A stretch of 64,000 nt of DNA from Isoetes taiwanensis (lineage: Eukaryota > Streptophyta > Lycopodiopsida > Isoetales > Isoetaceae), in contig JAJEKV010000041.1 of the NCBI GenBank assembly GCA_021234155.1, positions 4,580,829-4,644,828 on the forward strand, written 5' to 3'. The first letter of the stretch is position 1. Each line of letters starts with the position of its first letter. The position numbers and the translations under genes were made by a program. This document shows, in pieces, positions 23,494 to 35,069 of this stretch. The notes under the pieces are model-generated. The model was not told the DNA's origin. It was given only the letters and a program-made list of their open reading frames with translations, and did not search any database.

Positions 23494-24746
23494 CATGGTT
23501 ACCGGGAACGGCGTTCCGAACGCCGTTCCGGTTCCGAACATGTTCCGGGGCATGCCACGTTCCGGGAACTTTTGTTCACGTTCCAAATGTGCATGTTACC
23601 CGGAACGCCGTTCCGACAACGTTCCGGTAAGTTGGGAACGTTGTTCCCAACTATAAAATTTGTTTTGACCATTTCCTTCATCTTTTTTTCTTATTTTTCA
23701 CTTTTACTTTTGCAAAATTCGATTTTGGTAGGTTGGGTCCTGTGATATTCATTCGTAACAGGGCAGAAAGCCCTTCTCCTCTCTTTTTGTTTCCGCATGA
23801 GTGGCCACCATACACAGAACAACTCGATTCGGTTTCGGTCAGCAGAGGAGGAGAAGCAAGCAGCAACGCAGCCCTTCCAGTTCCAGTCAGACTCCAGAGA
23901 TTAGGTAGAGAGCAAGCAAAACGCCCCTTCTTTCCTTCTTCTTCATTAGAATAGGTAGTAAATGTTTGTATCATTGTTGAAAACCAGCTAGCCAGCCAGG
24001 AAGAACTGAAATTCCATTTGGTGCCACATAACAGTACATTGATTGAATCATTCTTAAGGTATGTTCTTCTGCATTTATTATTTCATTCATACTCATAGAG
24101 CTGAAGGAAAACTAGCATTTGATTGATTTTCGTGCATTTGTTTTGTTTATTGCTCTTTAGTTAAATGGAAGAAGAAGCAGAAACAATACCTGCAGCATGT
24201 GAAGATGACGACGACAATGACAATAATGAAGCCAAACATTGTGAGGATGAAGAAATTGAAGCTGAAGAAGGTAATGGTGATAATGAGAATGAGGATATGC
24301 TCATTGCTACTGCTGAAAATGATTTTAGTTCTACTAGTTAAAGCATTGTCATGAAATTAACGTTTTGAAAACTATTATTTTAGCTACTTTATTATGAATA
24401 TGTTTCGAGGCTATCATGCCATATATTTGCTATAATAGAAGATTTCTTTTTTATAATGATGGCTTAAGATATATTAGTCATAAAAGTTAAACTATGTGTG
24501 TTTTTATGTTTATTTATAAGAATATGTAATACGGTAGTGCCTTATTTTCATTTTGCCATTATTGTACATCACCCTTTGACATTTTAAACTTGAAAACTAG
24601 TTCAATAGGTTAATTAGCTCATGGGAACACCAAATCCATTTTCAAAATTTATTTTTTCCAAAGTTGGATGTTCCCGTTCCGAAGCGGTTCCGGTTCCGGA
24701 ATTTGGGGTGCCGTTCCGGTTCCCGTTCCGGTTCCGGGTAACCATG
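23494..24746 (+). mobile_element. non-autonomous hAT-like DNA transposon (8-bp TSD)
   Basis: Terminal inverted repeats CATGGTTACCGGG (left) and CATGGTTACCCGG (right, reversed) match at 12 of 13 positions. They are flanked by an exact 8-bp duplication TTTCAGAT (23486-23493 and 24747-24754), the length made by hAT transposases. Both subterminal 150-bp zones are packed with GTTCCG/CGGAAC motifs in both orientations, like hAT transposase-binding arrays. Removing the element rejoins the LINE frame. The 1253-bp interior has no transposase core. It has a likely 5' untranslated exon, an intron (GTATGT near 24059 to TTTAG near 24160) and a short acidic ORF, so it looks like an internal deletion derivative. 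Confidence 0.85.
24165..24341 (+). CDS. short acidic ORF inside the hAT-like element
   Basis: 58 codons from ATG to TAA, very rich in Asp, Glu and Asn (CEDDDDNDNNEAKHCEDEE), ending in DFSSTS. A splice-acceptor-like TGCTCTTTAG lies just upstream. It may be the leftover C-terminal end of a deleted transposase gene, since acidic tails occur in some transposases. It may also be non-coding. Confidence 0.3.
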   Translation: MEEEAETIPAACEDDDDNDNNEAKHCEDEEIEAEEGNGDNENEDMLIATAENDFSSTS

Positions 24747-25140
24747 TTTCAGATACACAAGTGCTTAGTGATGCTCGTTATCGCATTTTAAAGGCGTATA
24801 AGTGTTCTTCCTTAAAGGATGATGTCAAGAGTGTCATTTGGGAGTGATATCTTCAGATTCAGGCTTACTCATAGCGAACAGTTGTGCTCGTGGTGATATG
24901 TATTCTCTGCTTTTCTGTGTTATGTATGTGGTGGGTAGTGTTGCTCTAGTGGACATCTTCTCCACTGGGTTTTGAGTCCCCCATGTACTCTTTGTATTCT
25001 TTTGAGTAATAAAGGTCCACGTTCATCGAAAAAAAAAAATTGGCTATAAGGTTAAAAATGCATACAGGTACCTCACCCAAAGTTTTAACATTTTCATCCA
25101 TCTAAAATGCGATAGTCATGCTGATATTTGTGCTATTAAT

Positions 25141-25393
25141 TTGAAGTTCCTTTGGGGCTCTCCCATTAATTCCAAAATCAAGTCTTTTATTTGGCACTTA
25201 TGGCATAAAGCTTTGGCAACAAATGCCAAAAGGTATCAGATGAATATGTCTGCATCTAAACTTTGTGAAAGATGTCTTCAGGATGTTGAGGATGAAAATC
25301 ATTTATTCATGGGTTGTCTATGGGTTGAGTGGATCCTGAAACTCAATGCAGTAAAGAGATTTTTTATGATGAAGAGATGGCAGCAAAATTAGA
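25141..25393 (+). mobile_element. LINE zf-RVT fragment
   Basis: The frame starts FLWGSPINSKIKSFIWHLWH and contains the zinc-binding pattern CERCLQDVEDENHLFMGC, which matches zf-RVT at the end of plant L1-type ORF2. It lies just right of the poly(A) of the LINE above but is a different, less complete copy. No reverse transcriptase core or tail is attached. Confidence 0.65.
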
Positions 25394-26032
25394 ATTAAGC
25401 CATGTTTTTGATGAGTTGCTGGATGAAAAAGAATGAGAAAATGATATTTAAGTTGATATGAATGTGGTGGTAGGTACCAACAAAGAGATTTGCAAGACCA
25501 CTCTTGTTAGTCAACTGAATGGAGATCCATGGCTATCAAAAGATAGGTCGACAAGGGTGAAAAGTCAACTGTACCTTGTTAAATGTAATAAGAATGTTAA
25601 TGCAGCAACTATGTTTGGCATTGGAGTAGATTGCATGATATTTTTTTTCAAATTGGGGGAATCCCTACAAGGAAAAGAAAATCAAACAGACAACAAAAGC
25701 ATATTCCAACTCCTAATATTATAGCAGCAACAAAGGGGGTGTGGTCTTTGCGTAGGATTCTAAGTATGAAAAAAAAGATAGGTAGTTCTTGGAGAGAATC
25801 TAGAGAACCTGTTGACTTGGCTGACCATCCTTCATATGCTGTAGAGATGAACCTCACATGATATAACAGACACGAGTTGCAGAAGAATCATTGTTCTTTA
25901 CATATGATTTATCAGGCAATCAAGTGATTTCACTTGAATCGATAATCTCACTTGCTTGTCTAACTTACGATCCAAGTACATGCAGGTACAATCTAGATGA
26001 GAATGATAATCTCCAATTTGATAAATTCATAA
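25394..26032. other. stretch between two LINEs, unassigned
   Basis: An 88-codon plus frame (25458-25724) with TTLVSQLNGDPWLSKDR shows normal-looking composition, but I recognise no family. It could be an exon of a displaced gene. Nothing else is supported. Confidence 0.3.
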
Positions 26033-26284
26033 GATAGCTTTCCACCGTCTCAATCTCTTGCCCCTGATATGTAAAACCAGGCCTTTCCCGTGTTCCAAAT
26101 ACCATATCTTTCGATTTTTTGAGATTCACTTTCATCTTCCTTTCTTTGCAGAAACTTCAAGGCTGTGTAAGTGTGTCTGCATTACATGTTTTTTGGATGC
26201 CAAAAGCACTACATCATCAGCGTATAATAACAATTGGATCACATATGTGCCAAGCTGGACCCCTGCCAGAGACCGTGCATGCAG

Positions 26285-28108
26285 TCATTCTTCTAGCTCA
26301 TCTATAAAGAGGCCGAATAATGTTGGGGATAAAGGGCATCCTTGGCGCACCCCAATGGTGTTCTTGATCACAGAATGGACATCCCATGATATTTTAATTA
26401 GTACTTCAGAGTATAATTGTGCCACTGCTCCTCTCATATCTTCTGGGACACCTAGACTCTCCATTCGATCCCCTAGCTCTTTTCTTTGCACGGTATCAAA
26501 AGCCTTGGAGAAATCTATAAACGCAACATACAATGCAGCAGATGGTGCTTTTGCATTCTCTACTAGCACACGAAGCGTAAGTGCATGGTCAAGCGTATTA
26601 AAATCTTGCCGGAAACCTGCTTGACATTTAGATCGTTTATTTTTCTCCTCTGCCCATGTGCTCAGCTTGTGCTCCAACAGACTTCCCAGTATTTTGGCAA
26701 AGGTACTACCTATGAGGATAGTTCTGTAGTTCTGCACTTCTGTCTTATCTCCTGATTTATGAATTGGATGGACCCTATTTAGCTTCCAACCACGTGGCAG
26801 GCCCTGTCTAATACTCATGTTCAGCAACTCTGTAAGCTTATCCCGAGTATTTTCCCCTCCCCATTTAACTAATTTTAGCAGGGCGCCTGTCTCCAAATTT
26901 GGCTGGCCCGATTTCCTATTCAAGGATGTCCAGAATCCTTTTGGATCACGCCATATCTGTTCTTTCAAGGCAGATTGCTTTTGTTTAAGAAAAGCTTGCT
27001 TTTTCTTTTGCACAAATCTCTTGTACCAATTTGGCTTCCTGATGCATTTAGGTGGAAGTCTGGCTCTTGCTGCTCTACATTCTGAGTCCCACCATGAGTT
27101 ACATGGTCGTCCTGGCATTGGTTTTTTAGTGAGACCAAAGATTTCTGTGGCAGCCTGCAAAACCAAGCTAGCAAACTTATCTGCATCTTCGGCTAGATGT
27201 CCCGTCCATTCAGCAGAAGAAATGAGGTGTTCGACCTGCTTCTCATATAGCTCATTGTATTTATAAGTGATCTTCAGTCTTGGATGGAAAGAGAGATGTT
27301 CCTTACGCAAAGGATTAGGTGTAAACTCCACATGCAAAGAGGAATGATCTGATTCCGGCATTTTATCTCCCACAGTGTATGCTGATACCATATCCAAATC
27401 ACATGCTAAGAAATAATCCACTATGCTTGATCCCGTATGGCTGAAGCAAGTGGAATTTCCAGAGTAGGGAAACTTATGGATGCCATTTGCTATCCTCAAT
27501 CTGCAAATGGTGCCTGTTTCTAGCAAAAATTCTCCCATTGCATTTGAGAGTTTGTCTTCAGAACTCCTGTTAAATAACTCTTCTTGCTCATCCAGGCATG
27601 TATCCAGAGGATCTACAAATGTTCGAGACTGATGGCAGCCCGTTTTGGCATTAAAATCACCAACAAAGAATATTTTTCCCTGCTCACTAAATTCCAATGC
27701 ATCTGCACACAGGTTTCCGTGAGGATCCTCCATATCAAAATTCCTATTTTTGTATAAAGTAGCATTGAGTGGAGCAAAATAGCATGCAGCAATGAAAAGA
27801 TCTACATTTGAAGTCTTTATTTTCAACCACAGATACTGTTTATTTACATCTTCTTTCACTATCTGGAGAGCAGGCTCCATGTATTTGTTTCCATAGACAG
27901 CTATTCCTCCATAACCTCGCCCAGGTCCTTCCTTCTTTTCATTCCATAAATGACCAATTACTACATGTCCCGGTATGTCTGGCAAAGAGCGAGATTGATG
28001 TTCCCATGTCTCAACAAAGATCAATATATCTTGTTGTTTCCATGTTTCAGTTGTTGCATCCACCTTAACTTGATTCAATCCATGAGCATTCCACATACTC
28101 ATTCTCAA
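26285..28108 (-). pseudogene. LINE ORF2: endonuclease and reverse transcriptase
   Basis: 607 codons. The N-terminal AP-endonuclease-like domain shows MWNAHGLNQVKVD, ILIFVETWE, FFVGDFNAKTG and SDHSSLHVEF (metal-binding and catalytic Asp/His positions). The reverse transcriptase shows VHPIHKSGDKTEVQNYR, FIDFSKAFDTV (first catalytic Asp) and GVRQGCPLSPTLFGLF. YADD lies beyond the premature stop, in the same frame, near 26.22 kb. The enzyme family nicks target DNA and copies its own RNA there. This copy is inactive. Confidence 0.85.
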
Positions 28109-28758
28109 GGCCCTGAATCCCTAGTTTCTTTTTTCTCTTCGTGATCACTGCTTTTCCACTTTGATCTAGGTATGCCATAAAACCAGCATCCCTTGCTTCT
28201 TTCACCCTTGCCCATTCTTTTTTCCGGATTTCCAACTGTGTTAGTGTGAGATATGAGTCAAGCCATATCTTTTCTCCTTTTAATGCAACTCGATTTTGCA
28301 TGATCCTGTCTCTGGCTTCTTTTGAACGAAACCTGACAAGAATTGGGCGAGTATGGAAACCAGGTTTCCCCAATCTCCTTTCTGATACAAACTGGGGCTC
28401 ATGAAGATGCATCAATTCCGAGAAAAAATGCTCTAGTACCTCTCGGATATTTTCATTTTCTTCTTCAGATAGTCCTGAGATTTTCAGGTTTCTAGCTCGA
28501 AACTCAAGATCCGCCTGCTCTGCTGTGATATGTTCATGGTGGAGTGACATTTGCTCCTTAGTTGTTTCAGCAATTAAGGTTGCAAGATTGTGTTGATTTA
28601 TGCTGTATCAGTTCATCCAAGGATTTTCTGAGCGATGAAACCTCACCCCTAAGATTGTGAATTTTAGATTTCAATTCCTGAACAAGGGCCACCGGATCAA
28701 GCCCCCCCTCATATTCGATCCCCTCACCTTCAGATGAGGGTTTCTTCTTCGGAGGCAT
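28065..28758 (-). pseudogene. LINE ORF1 (nucleic-acid-binding protein), frameshifted
   Basis: It starts MPPKKKPSSEG, then a coiled-coil heptad segment (LVQELKSKIHNLRGEVSSLR), and after a frameshift near 28.6 kb an L1-ORF1p-like RNA-binding region: NLKISGLSEEENENIREVL, then RPILVRFRSKEARDRIM and a basic C-terminal part. Such proteins trimerise and coat the LINE RNA (known for L1 ORF1p). The last codons overlap the start of ORF2. Confidence 0.65.
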
Positions 28759-28830
28759 ACAAAGATGCCCTAATGTCCGTTGAAGCCGAAAAAAAGAAGG
28801 GGCGCCCTTATTCAAGATACCTGCTTGATA

Positions 28831-29537
28831 TAGAAATTAGATATGATTCCTTAATTAGACTTTCTGTTGCAGGCCAGCAATATTTCTGTCATTCAAGGCA
28901 AAGTGCAAAATTCATTTAAGTATGTGCAATCTTATCATCATGTTCATTAATTTCATCATTTTGAGGTTGACAGATTGCTAACTTGGGCTAGCACACTTTC
29001 CCATTGTAGGAATTGATGCTTAAATAGATCTGAATCTGCAAGATCTATTAGCATATTAGCTGTTACAGGTGCATAATTATTAGTAAAGTAGCTGGTACAA
29101 GCGCATGCTTGCGTTGAAGTTTGCTCTTCTGTCTTCTTAGCAAGAATGCTACATTTACTATTAAGTTGTTCAAAAATTCATATTTTTCACAGTTTAGGGG
29201 GCTCAAAAATATTATTTAAATAATGGGTATATCTCATTTACATGCCACAACTTAGCAATTAGCAGATGGATCTGGATCATATTAAGCTTTAAATTTGACG
29301 AGCTGCCATGGTCATGGGCGTAGAAAGCTTGGTTAATCTGAAATCATGGTATCATTTTGCAGTAAGAGAGTATCATCTGCAAAATTGAGATGGAGAGGCT
29401 AGCTTCAAGTCAATCATAGGCTAGCTAACAAAAAACTGCCTATTTTGGTGCTCAGGTTTTGTTATTTAATTCTGCAAATAATTTGTTTATGATATCTGCA
29501 TGAAACATCTTCTCATGCCTATTCTTTTACCATTCAG
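28831..29537. other. stretch upstream of the aspartate kinase fragment
   Basis: I looked here for the catalytic half of aspartate kinase (KFGG, LTCDP-type blocks) on the plus strand and saw none. The DNA is AT-rich with no motif. Confidence 0.4.
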
Positions 29538-30604
29538 GTTTTGCATCCTCAAATCAATGAGGCATGCAAGAGAATCTGACGTTCCAGTTCGAGTTAAAAA
29601 CTCCTATAATCCACATGCACCGGGCACTTTGATTACGAAATCACGCGACCTGAGCAAGGTTTTAGTGCTGGCAGAGGTTTGAGAATTCTACATGTGACTA
29701 CTGAACTGACCCATGTATGGTGTAGGCATTGCTGACGAGCATTGTTATCAAACAAAATGTTACAATGCTGGACATTGTTAGCACAAGAATGCTAGGTCAA
29801 TATGGGTTTCTGGCAAAGGTATTCAGAGCTTCACCACAGATCATTATGACAGTGTAAAATATAACTTGAACTTGTTTTGACATTGGTAGGTCTTCTCCAT
29901 ATTCGAAGGATTAGGGATATCTGTAGACGTTGTTGCAACAAGCGAAGTCAGCATCTCTTTGACTCTTGATCCAATCAAGATATGGAGTCGGGAACTAATA
30001 AAACAAGTACGAAGGCCTTTTTCAGACATTTATGCTTAAATATATGAATTAATTCCAACATGTATGAGACCCAGTTCATTTTCCTTATGACATAGGAACT
30101 AGATAAGGTGGTGGAGGAGCTCGAGAAAATTGCAGTTGTAAAGTTGTTGCAGGGGCGATCAATAATATCACTCATTGGGAATGTTCAATTTTCGTCACTT
30201 ATTTTGGAAAAGGCAATCTTGTTAATATCATCCATGAAATTGTAATACAGCTGCTTCTCCAGTGTAATGTTATGTACTGACCTGTGAGACTTGATTGATC
30301 AGGTTTTCAATGTATTTGAGGCATGTGGTGTCAATGTTCAAATGATTTCTCAAGGTGCTTCAAAAGTAAGTCACTTTGTGTTCTAACATCTGTTGCACCA
30401 CAGTAAATGTCATTTTTCTGGTTGCATGTTTGTTGTACATGTCACACATCTAATTCCTAGCAATTATTAATGCAGGTAAATATCTCATTTGTTGTCAATG
30501 ATAATGAGGCAAAACGTGTTGTAGAACCCTTGCATGCAGCCTTCTTTGGGAAGGGCTCCACCATTAAGGTGAATGACGAAAAGGTATCAACAAGAGTTAT
30601 CTGA
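29538..30604 (+). pseudogene. aspartate kinase, C-terminal ACT-domain exons only, frameshifted
   Basis: Aspartate kinase makes the first step to Lys, Thr and Met in plastids; its C-terminal ACT domains bind the feedback inhibitor. Six exons: 29538-29658, 29726-29818, 29890-30006, 30096-30212, 30303-30365, 30476-30604 (TGA). They encode VPVRVKNSYNPHAPGTLIT, NVTMLDIVSTRMLGQYGF, GISVDVVATSEVSISLTLD, KIAVVKLLQGRSIISLIGN and VNVQMISQGASKVNISFVVN, all strongly conserved in plant monofunctional enzymes. The first exon has one extra A after CATCCTCAA (about 29553), giving 121 nt instead of 120 and an early stop. Intron 4 uses a GC donor (AAAAG|GCAATC). The catalytic domain was not found upstream, so this is a truncated gene copy. 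It kept its introns and so did not arise from mRNA. Confidence 0.85.
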
Positions 30605-31819
30605 TCTGCAGTCTACAAATAAAGTGCAGCCTATTTATTTAATCTATTCTTCTATACTTGGGACCTCTACATTGAGATTACCATATGTAAAATTGGTACA
30701 AAAAAAAAAGAGAGGGGTTTCCTAGATCTTTGGTGATATTTTGCTTTGCCTTTCAACTCCACCAAAGAAAAGAAGGAATAGATGCACTTTCCAAGGTGGA
30801 TTAACCTTATGCATATTGTAATATTGTACATCCTCGATTTAGTTGAAGAAAAGAAATGACACCTTATTTAATACAAGCCAACTAGTTGAATCACATAGGA
30901 TCCCATGTTTAACTATATGTTCGTGTATATGCATAAGAGCTATTTTTTGCCAGTAAAGATATTGTTAGATCCTTCTATTAAGAAGATAACCACCAAAGTA
31001 AAATTGGGCACTGCAAATTTAGGCATATGAATAGAACCTACTGAATTTGGCATGAATATTGGCCTTAGGCAGTGGCAATAAAATTGGACAAAAATTAGCA
31101 AAAGTAAATGACAATTTGTTCAGAATTATATGATCGGCCACTCATGTAACGAGTTTTAATGTTTAACCACTAGCGTCTTTTTACTTTAAGCTGGTTTTTA
31201 GAGGTTAACATTTACCTCAAGCAATAGAAATAACCCTTGAGGCCAGCGGAGGTTGGACTTCAACTGGTTCATATCATAGTGAAAATCGTGATGTAAACAA
31301 TAACAAGAATAAACCATCTCCTACAAAGTTGCTGGCATGACAAAAGGTACAAAGTCGGAAAGGGATTATATAATTTGGCATAAGCAATCGTAGATCTACG
31401 GATAGGGGCTATAATGTATTTAATTCGAAAACCCGTATGGTATGGGTTTTTCTACTCCAAAAAGCCGTATACAGGGGTTTTTCTGTGACCCCTCGAATGC
31501 ACATGCCATCTGTCCATATATAGAGGTGCACCCCCTGGGCATGGGTCGAATTTTTGGAGGAGAGACTGTAACGGATCTAGGATCTTGTTGTGAGTATGTT
31601 ATGGAATCTATATCATTAAGGGATGCAAGGGAATAACATAAATAAAATATCATACATGCAGAGTTTATACGTCGTATATGCAGAGTTTATATAGACAAAT
31701 ATACTGGTAGTTAATCATAAGTACAGTGAATATCTTGGTGCATGGGATGGTGGAGCTTTTGGAAGGAGACAGATTGTGGATGGATTGCTGGAGGAGCTAG
31801 TTGTGTGCAGATGCAATCT
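30605..31819. other. gene-poor stretch
   Basis: AT-rich, no supported gene. The phrase GGGTTTTTCT recurs around 31445-31485, and frames on opposite strands at 31420-31653 are mutual shadows. Nothing else is seen. Confidence 0.35.
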
Positions 31820-32230
31820 CATGGAATCACCCTATGAGACTACTCCAAGTTACATCTCCCCGGTCCGATGAGGCAGGTCGGAGGCGTCCCCTCCCCCGAG
31901 GCACAATGGATCCTTGGGTATGCTAGGGGATACGTGCCACCTCGGTGCACACGCATCCGTACCCGAATTTAACCTCCCAAAATCCATGGGCTGCCTCGGT
32001 GCACCCATCGAGCCCAGGACGTCCATATAGGCATGTTTCCTGCCACCCAGGAGGTGTCGGACCCATACCCGGCCCCAACGCGATGACCGACTATAAGCCT
32101 AGCACACTGTAGGAGTCCTGTAGCCATGCTAGGCAAGATTCCATCGCCGTTTCACCATTGTACTTGTTATCTGGTGTTGAATCACAATATAGCATCCACA
32201 GCCAGGTAAGCTCTTGTGCACAGGCCACAT
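31820..32230. repeat. LTR-like repeat, copy A
   Basis: It shares ordered phrases with the repeats at 43.74 and 46.0 kb: ACTCC-AAGTT-CATCTCC near the start, GGAGGTGTCGGACCCAT, CCTAGC, and CACAGCCAGGTAAGCTCTT near the end. It is GC-richer than its surroundings. Divergence is high, so it is an old copy, perhaps a solo LTR. Confidence 0.45.
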
Positions 32231-34095
32231 GTATTGGATCTTAAGGGTTCTAGTTAGAAACATCTCTACTTCTAGGAAGCTTTTAGGTCTCTATCCTCCC
32301 CCAGACACACAGGAGAAACAAAAAGAGAGAACACAATCATAATCAAAGTATCCATCATCATCATAGTCACACATAAAAGAGAATTGAACCATTCCATCTA
32401 ATCAAAGAAGTGTTAGCTGAAGCACAAACTATCTAGGGACTAACTTGTCTCTTGGCTGGAGCCATTGTCACGAAAGACTTCCATTCTTCAAGTCTGGTTA
32501 TAGCAGCTGGTAGCTCCTCCTTCCTCCAACTCTCCCCAAATCGATTTGGGGCAGAATTGGAGGTATGGCCCCAATTTTGCCTCCAAACTTGGCAACTCCC
32601 CCTTGGCCAATGGATTTGGGCCAAGTGGCACTGCCTATTGGTTGACTTTTAACCAATTAATGACCTAATTAGCCTAATTAAGTTATTTATTCACTAAAAT
32701 TTTAGCATAGCTAATAAAAACCCCTTTAGGTTATTCCAAGTTATCCCCTATCGACCCATAGGGGTCCAATTATACCCTGGTGATACGGTATAAATTCATA
32801 GAACGTCACAATAGTGTACGTGCATTCAGTGTACAAGGGAGAAGTATGTAGTGGAAGAGAGAGGTTATGAATTATGGTCTCAAGAAGGAGCTGCAAAGTT
32901 TTACTCTACACAAGTGTGTGGTGTTAGAATCCCACTAATAAAAGGAAATTATGCCATCAAAGGGCATCCTGTATTTCATCTTCTACATCTTAAGTATAAA
33001 GAACAGATCAGAGCCAACTTACCACATGTGTTGTCAGATGATGACGATGATGATGAAGAAGATGATGCTGATGGTGACGATGATGATGAGCGAACACACG
33101 TTGTTGTGAGCAGATGATGATGATGAACAGATCAAAGCCACTTACCACTTGGGTTGTCATGATGATGATATTCATGTATTGATGTTTTAATATATCATAA
33201 CGATGATGATGAGTTGATTGATACATCTTATGTTCTTCTATTCATGTTCTCAAGATATTCATGTATTGATGTTTAAATAGATTCCTTGTGTTTTCTGTAT
33301 CGTGTATGATAATGTTATTGTTTAAACTTTATGTTATTAATGTTACATTAGTAAGTATCATACATCCAAAAGGTGTGTTGGTTTGTTCATTTGATAGATA
33401 TTGAATAGCTGTTAGGTTCGAATCCAAGGATATTGAGTTTGAATTTTGGGTTCATAAATGTTACAGTAATTTTGGATCTATGTCTTATGTGGTAGAGTAG
33501 TTGTGGATCTATGTCTTACCAATACCACAAAAACCCTAAACCTATCATATCTCACACCAATATCCCACATGCCAATGAAGCAAAAGTAGCGTGCGTATAT
33601 AAGATGCACCTAGAAGTGATTGAGTATCATGTGATTGGGCCTTGTTGACAAGCCTTTGGAGACATCCAAGGGGGACATACCTGTGGTGCACGTAGGGGAT
33701 GCCCTGCAATTAGTTGAGCCGCATTGGTCTTAGTTCTAACGACCTCAAATCAGATATAATTCGAGGGTTCTCTATAAATAAAGATTTACGGAAGGCAGAA
33801 GGGTGGCCGAGATAGATTCCAATAAAGTCAGAGTGAATATCCCACTATGATGGCTCACATGATCTAACCTCTAGGGTGGCTACCTAGAGGGTGTGTAACC
33901 TCGAGAGGCACTTTTGAAGTAGCCATCTAAAGGGTGTCCTAGAGGGTGTATAGTATAGTGTCTCTTCGAGGTCTTAGAGGGTTGTTGTGAATGATATGCT
34001 TGTGGGTATGTGCTGACAATTGAATTTATAGGACAAAATGATAGTGGATACATCCGAGACATGGAGGTGCTTATAGGTATGTATGAGCAATGAGT
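32231..34095. other. gene-poor stretch with GAT microsatellite
   Basis: An 18-bp perfect palindrome CCCCAAATCGATTTGGGG lies at 32534-32551. A GAT/GAC trinucleotide run at about 33036-33210 makes an Asp-rich frame (32851-33117) whose first 60 codons are ordinary in composition but unrecognised. The rest shows nothing. Confidence 0.4.
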
Positions 34096-34244
34096 GAGGT
34101 GGGGCGCTTCCTCTCGAGAATGAGGTCGATGCGTGAGGTGGAGTACTTCCCCTCGAGTAGTGAGGATGAGTGAGATGGGTGCACTTCCCCTCAAGCAGTG
34201 AGGATGAGTGTGGTGGGGGGGCTTTTCCCATCGTCGTTGAGGGA
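34096..34244. repeat. minisatellite, about 38-bp unit, four worn copies
   Basis: Units start GAGGTGGGGCGCTTCC, GAGGTGGAGTACTTCC, GAGATGGGTGCACTTCC and GTGGTGGGGGGGCTTTTCC, each followed by a CTCGAG-type core and GTGAGGATGAGT. Opposite-strand Pro/Ser-rich frames here are products of the repeat. Confidence 0.7.
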
Positions 34245-34312
34245 CTTTGCGGCATTAGACTAAGTCCTTAGCAAGGTCCTCAAAAAAGTGTCCTTTTAAG
34301 AAAACGAACTTA

Positions 34313-34960
34313 AAAAAAAAAACAAATATACAAACAAACAAACAAACAAATAAACTACACAAACTCAAACCACAAACTCAAACTCCTATTCTCACGAACT
34401 CAAACTCCACAAACTCAAACTCCAATTCTTTATGGCTTGTTACTACACAAGCTCAAACTCGAACTCCAAAAAGAAAACAAACAAACAAACCACGCAAACT
34501 CAAATTCCACAAACTCAAACTCCAATTCTCACAAACCCAAACTCCAATTCTCTTTGCTCGAACTCCAATTCTCACAAACTCAAAATCCACAAAATCAAAC
34601 TCCAATTCAAACTCAAACTCGAACTTCAAAAAGAAAAACAAACAAACTACACAAACTCAAACTCCATAAACTCAAACTCCAATTCTCACAAACTCAAACT
34701 CTAATTCTTTTTGTGGCTTGTTACTACACAAACTCAAACTCAAACTCAAACTCCACGTTAAACAAACAAACTACACAAACTCAAACTCAAACTCAAACCA
34801 CAAACTCAAAATTGCATTTCCCTCTGTGGCTTGTTACTACACAAACTCAAACTCTAATTTTCTTTGTGGCTTGTTACTATCCAAACTCAAACTCCAATTC
34901 TCTTTGTGGCTTGTTACTACATAAACTCAAACTTCCAATTCAACTCCAACTTTGTGTTTA
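34313..34960. repeat. ACTCAA-hexamer satellite with a higher-order unit
   Basis: It starts with an ACAA microsatellite and then has dozens of CAAACT/CAAACTC units. These are interrupted by a longer unit holding CTTTGTGGCTTGTTACTACA that recurs about six times. Frames through it read as Gln-Thr or Asn-Ser repeats and are not genes. Confidence 0.85.
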
Positions 34961-35069
34961 CAATATATTCAAAATCTGAATGAGCAAGTAATCTCATGTC
35001 TATTACAAATTATATCCATAATCTCTAAAAATTTGATTACATATACAAATAATCAAGTAATCCCTTATA

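Larger units (their letters stand above)
21424..25039 (+). mobile_element. 5'-truncated LINE, split by a hAT-like element
   Basis: Reverse transcriptase of the plant L1 type, with broken frames. DWRPITLLSSMYKIFAKA begins near the left end. FAKAYDSVDW carries the first catalytic Asp, RGIRQGCP lies near 21.8 kb and the YADDTFLF motif near 21.95 kb. The zf-RVT zinc-binding region (CPLCMPRNETIEHCFFLC) lies near 23.25 kb, followed by the usual W.iW..RN-like phrase. The frame resumes after the insertion (23494-24746) and stops near 24.85 kb. A 3' UTR with AATAAAG and an A tract at 25029-25039 follow. The endonuclease domain is missing, which is normal for 5' truncation. Stops at 21789 and 23386 and frame changes show it is dead. 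Confidence 0.88.
26033..28830 (-). mobile_element. two-ORF LINE, broken at its 3' side
   Basis: It keeps the 5' part: ORF1 followed by an overlapping ORF2 with AP endonuclease and reverse transcriptase. The coding similarity stops abruptly after the post-YADD phrase IETVESY at about 26033, without the C-terminal domain or a 3' tail. LINE copies usually lose the 5' end instead, so a later deletion or rearrangement is likely. Damage: one frameshift in ORF1, a TGA replacing a Trp codon at about 26285, and a frameshift after YADD. Confidence 0.85.

Noticed and set aside
32851-33117. 88-codon ORF with Asp run
   Set aside because: The Asp tail is a GAT microsatellite; the first part matches nothing I know. 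Left as unassigned.
34432-34979. Long plus and minus frames in the ACTCAA satellite
   Set aside because: The peptides are pure repeats of the underlying hexamers in every frame; no start context or motif.
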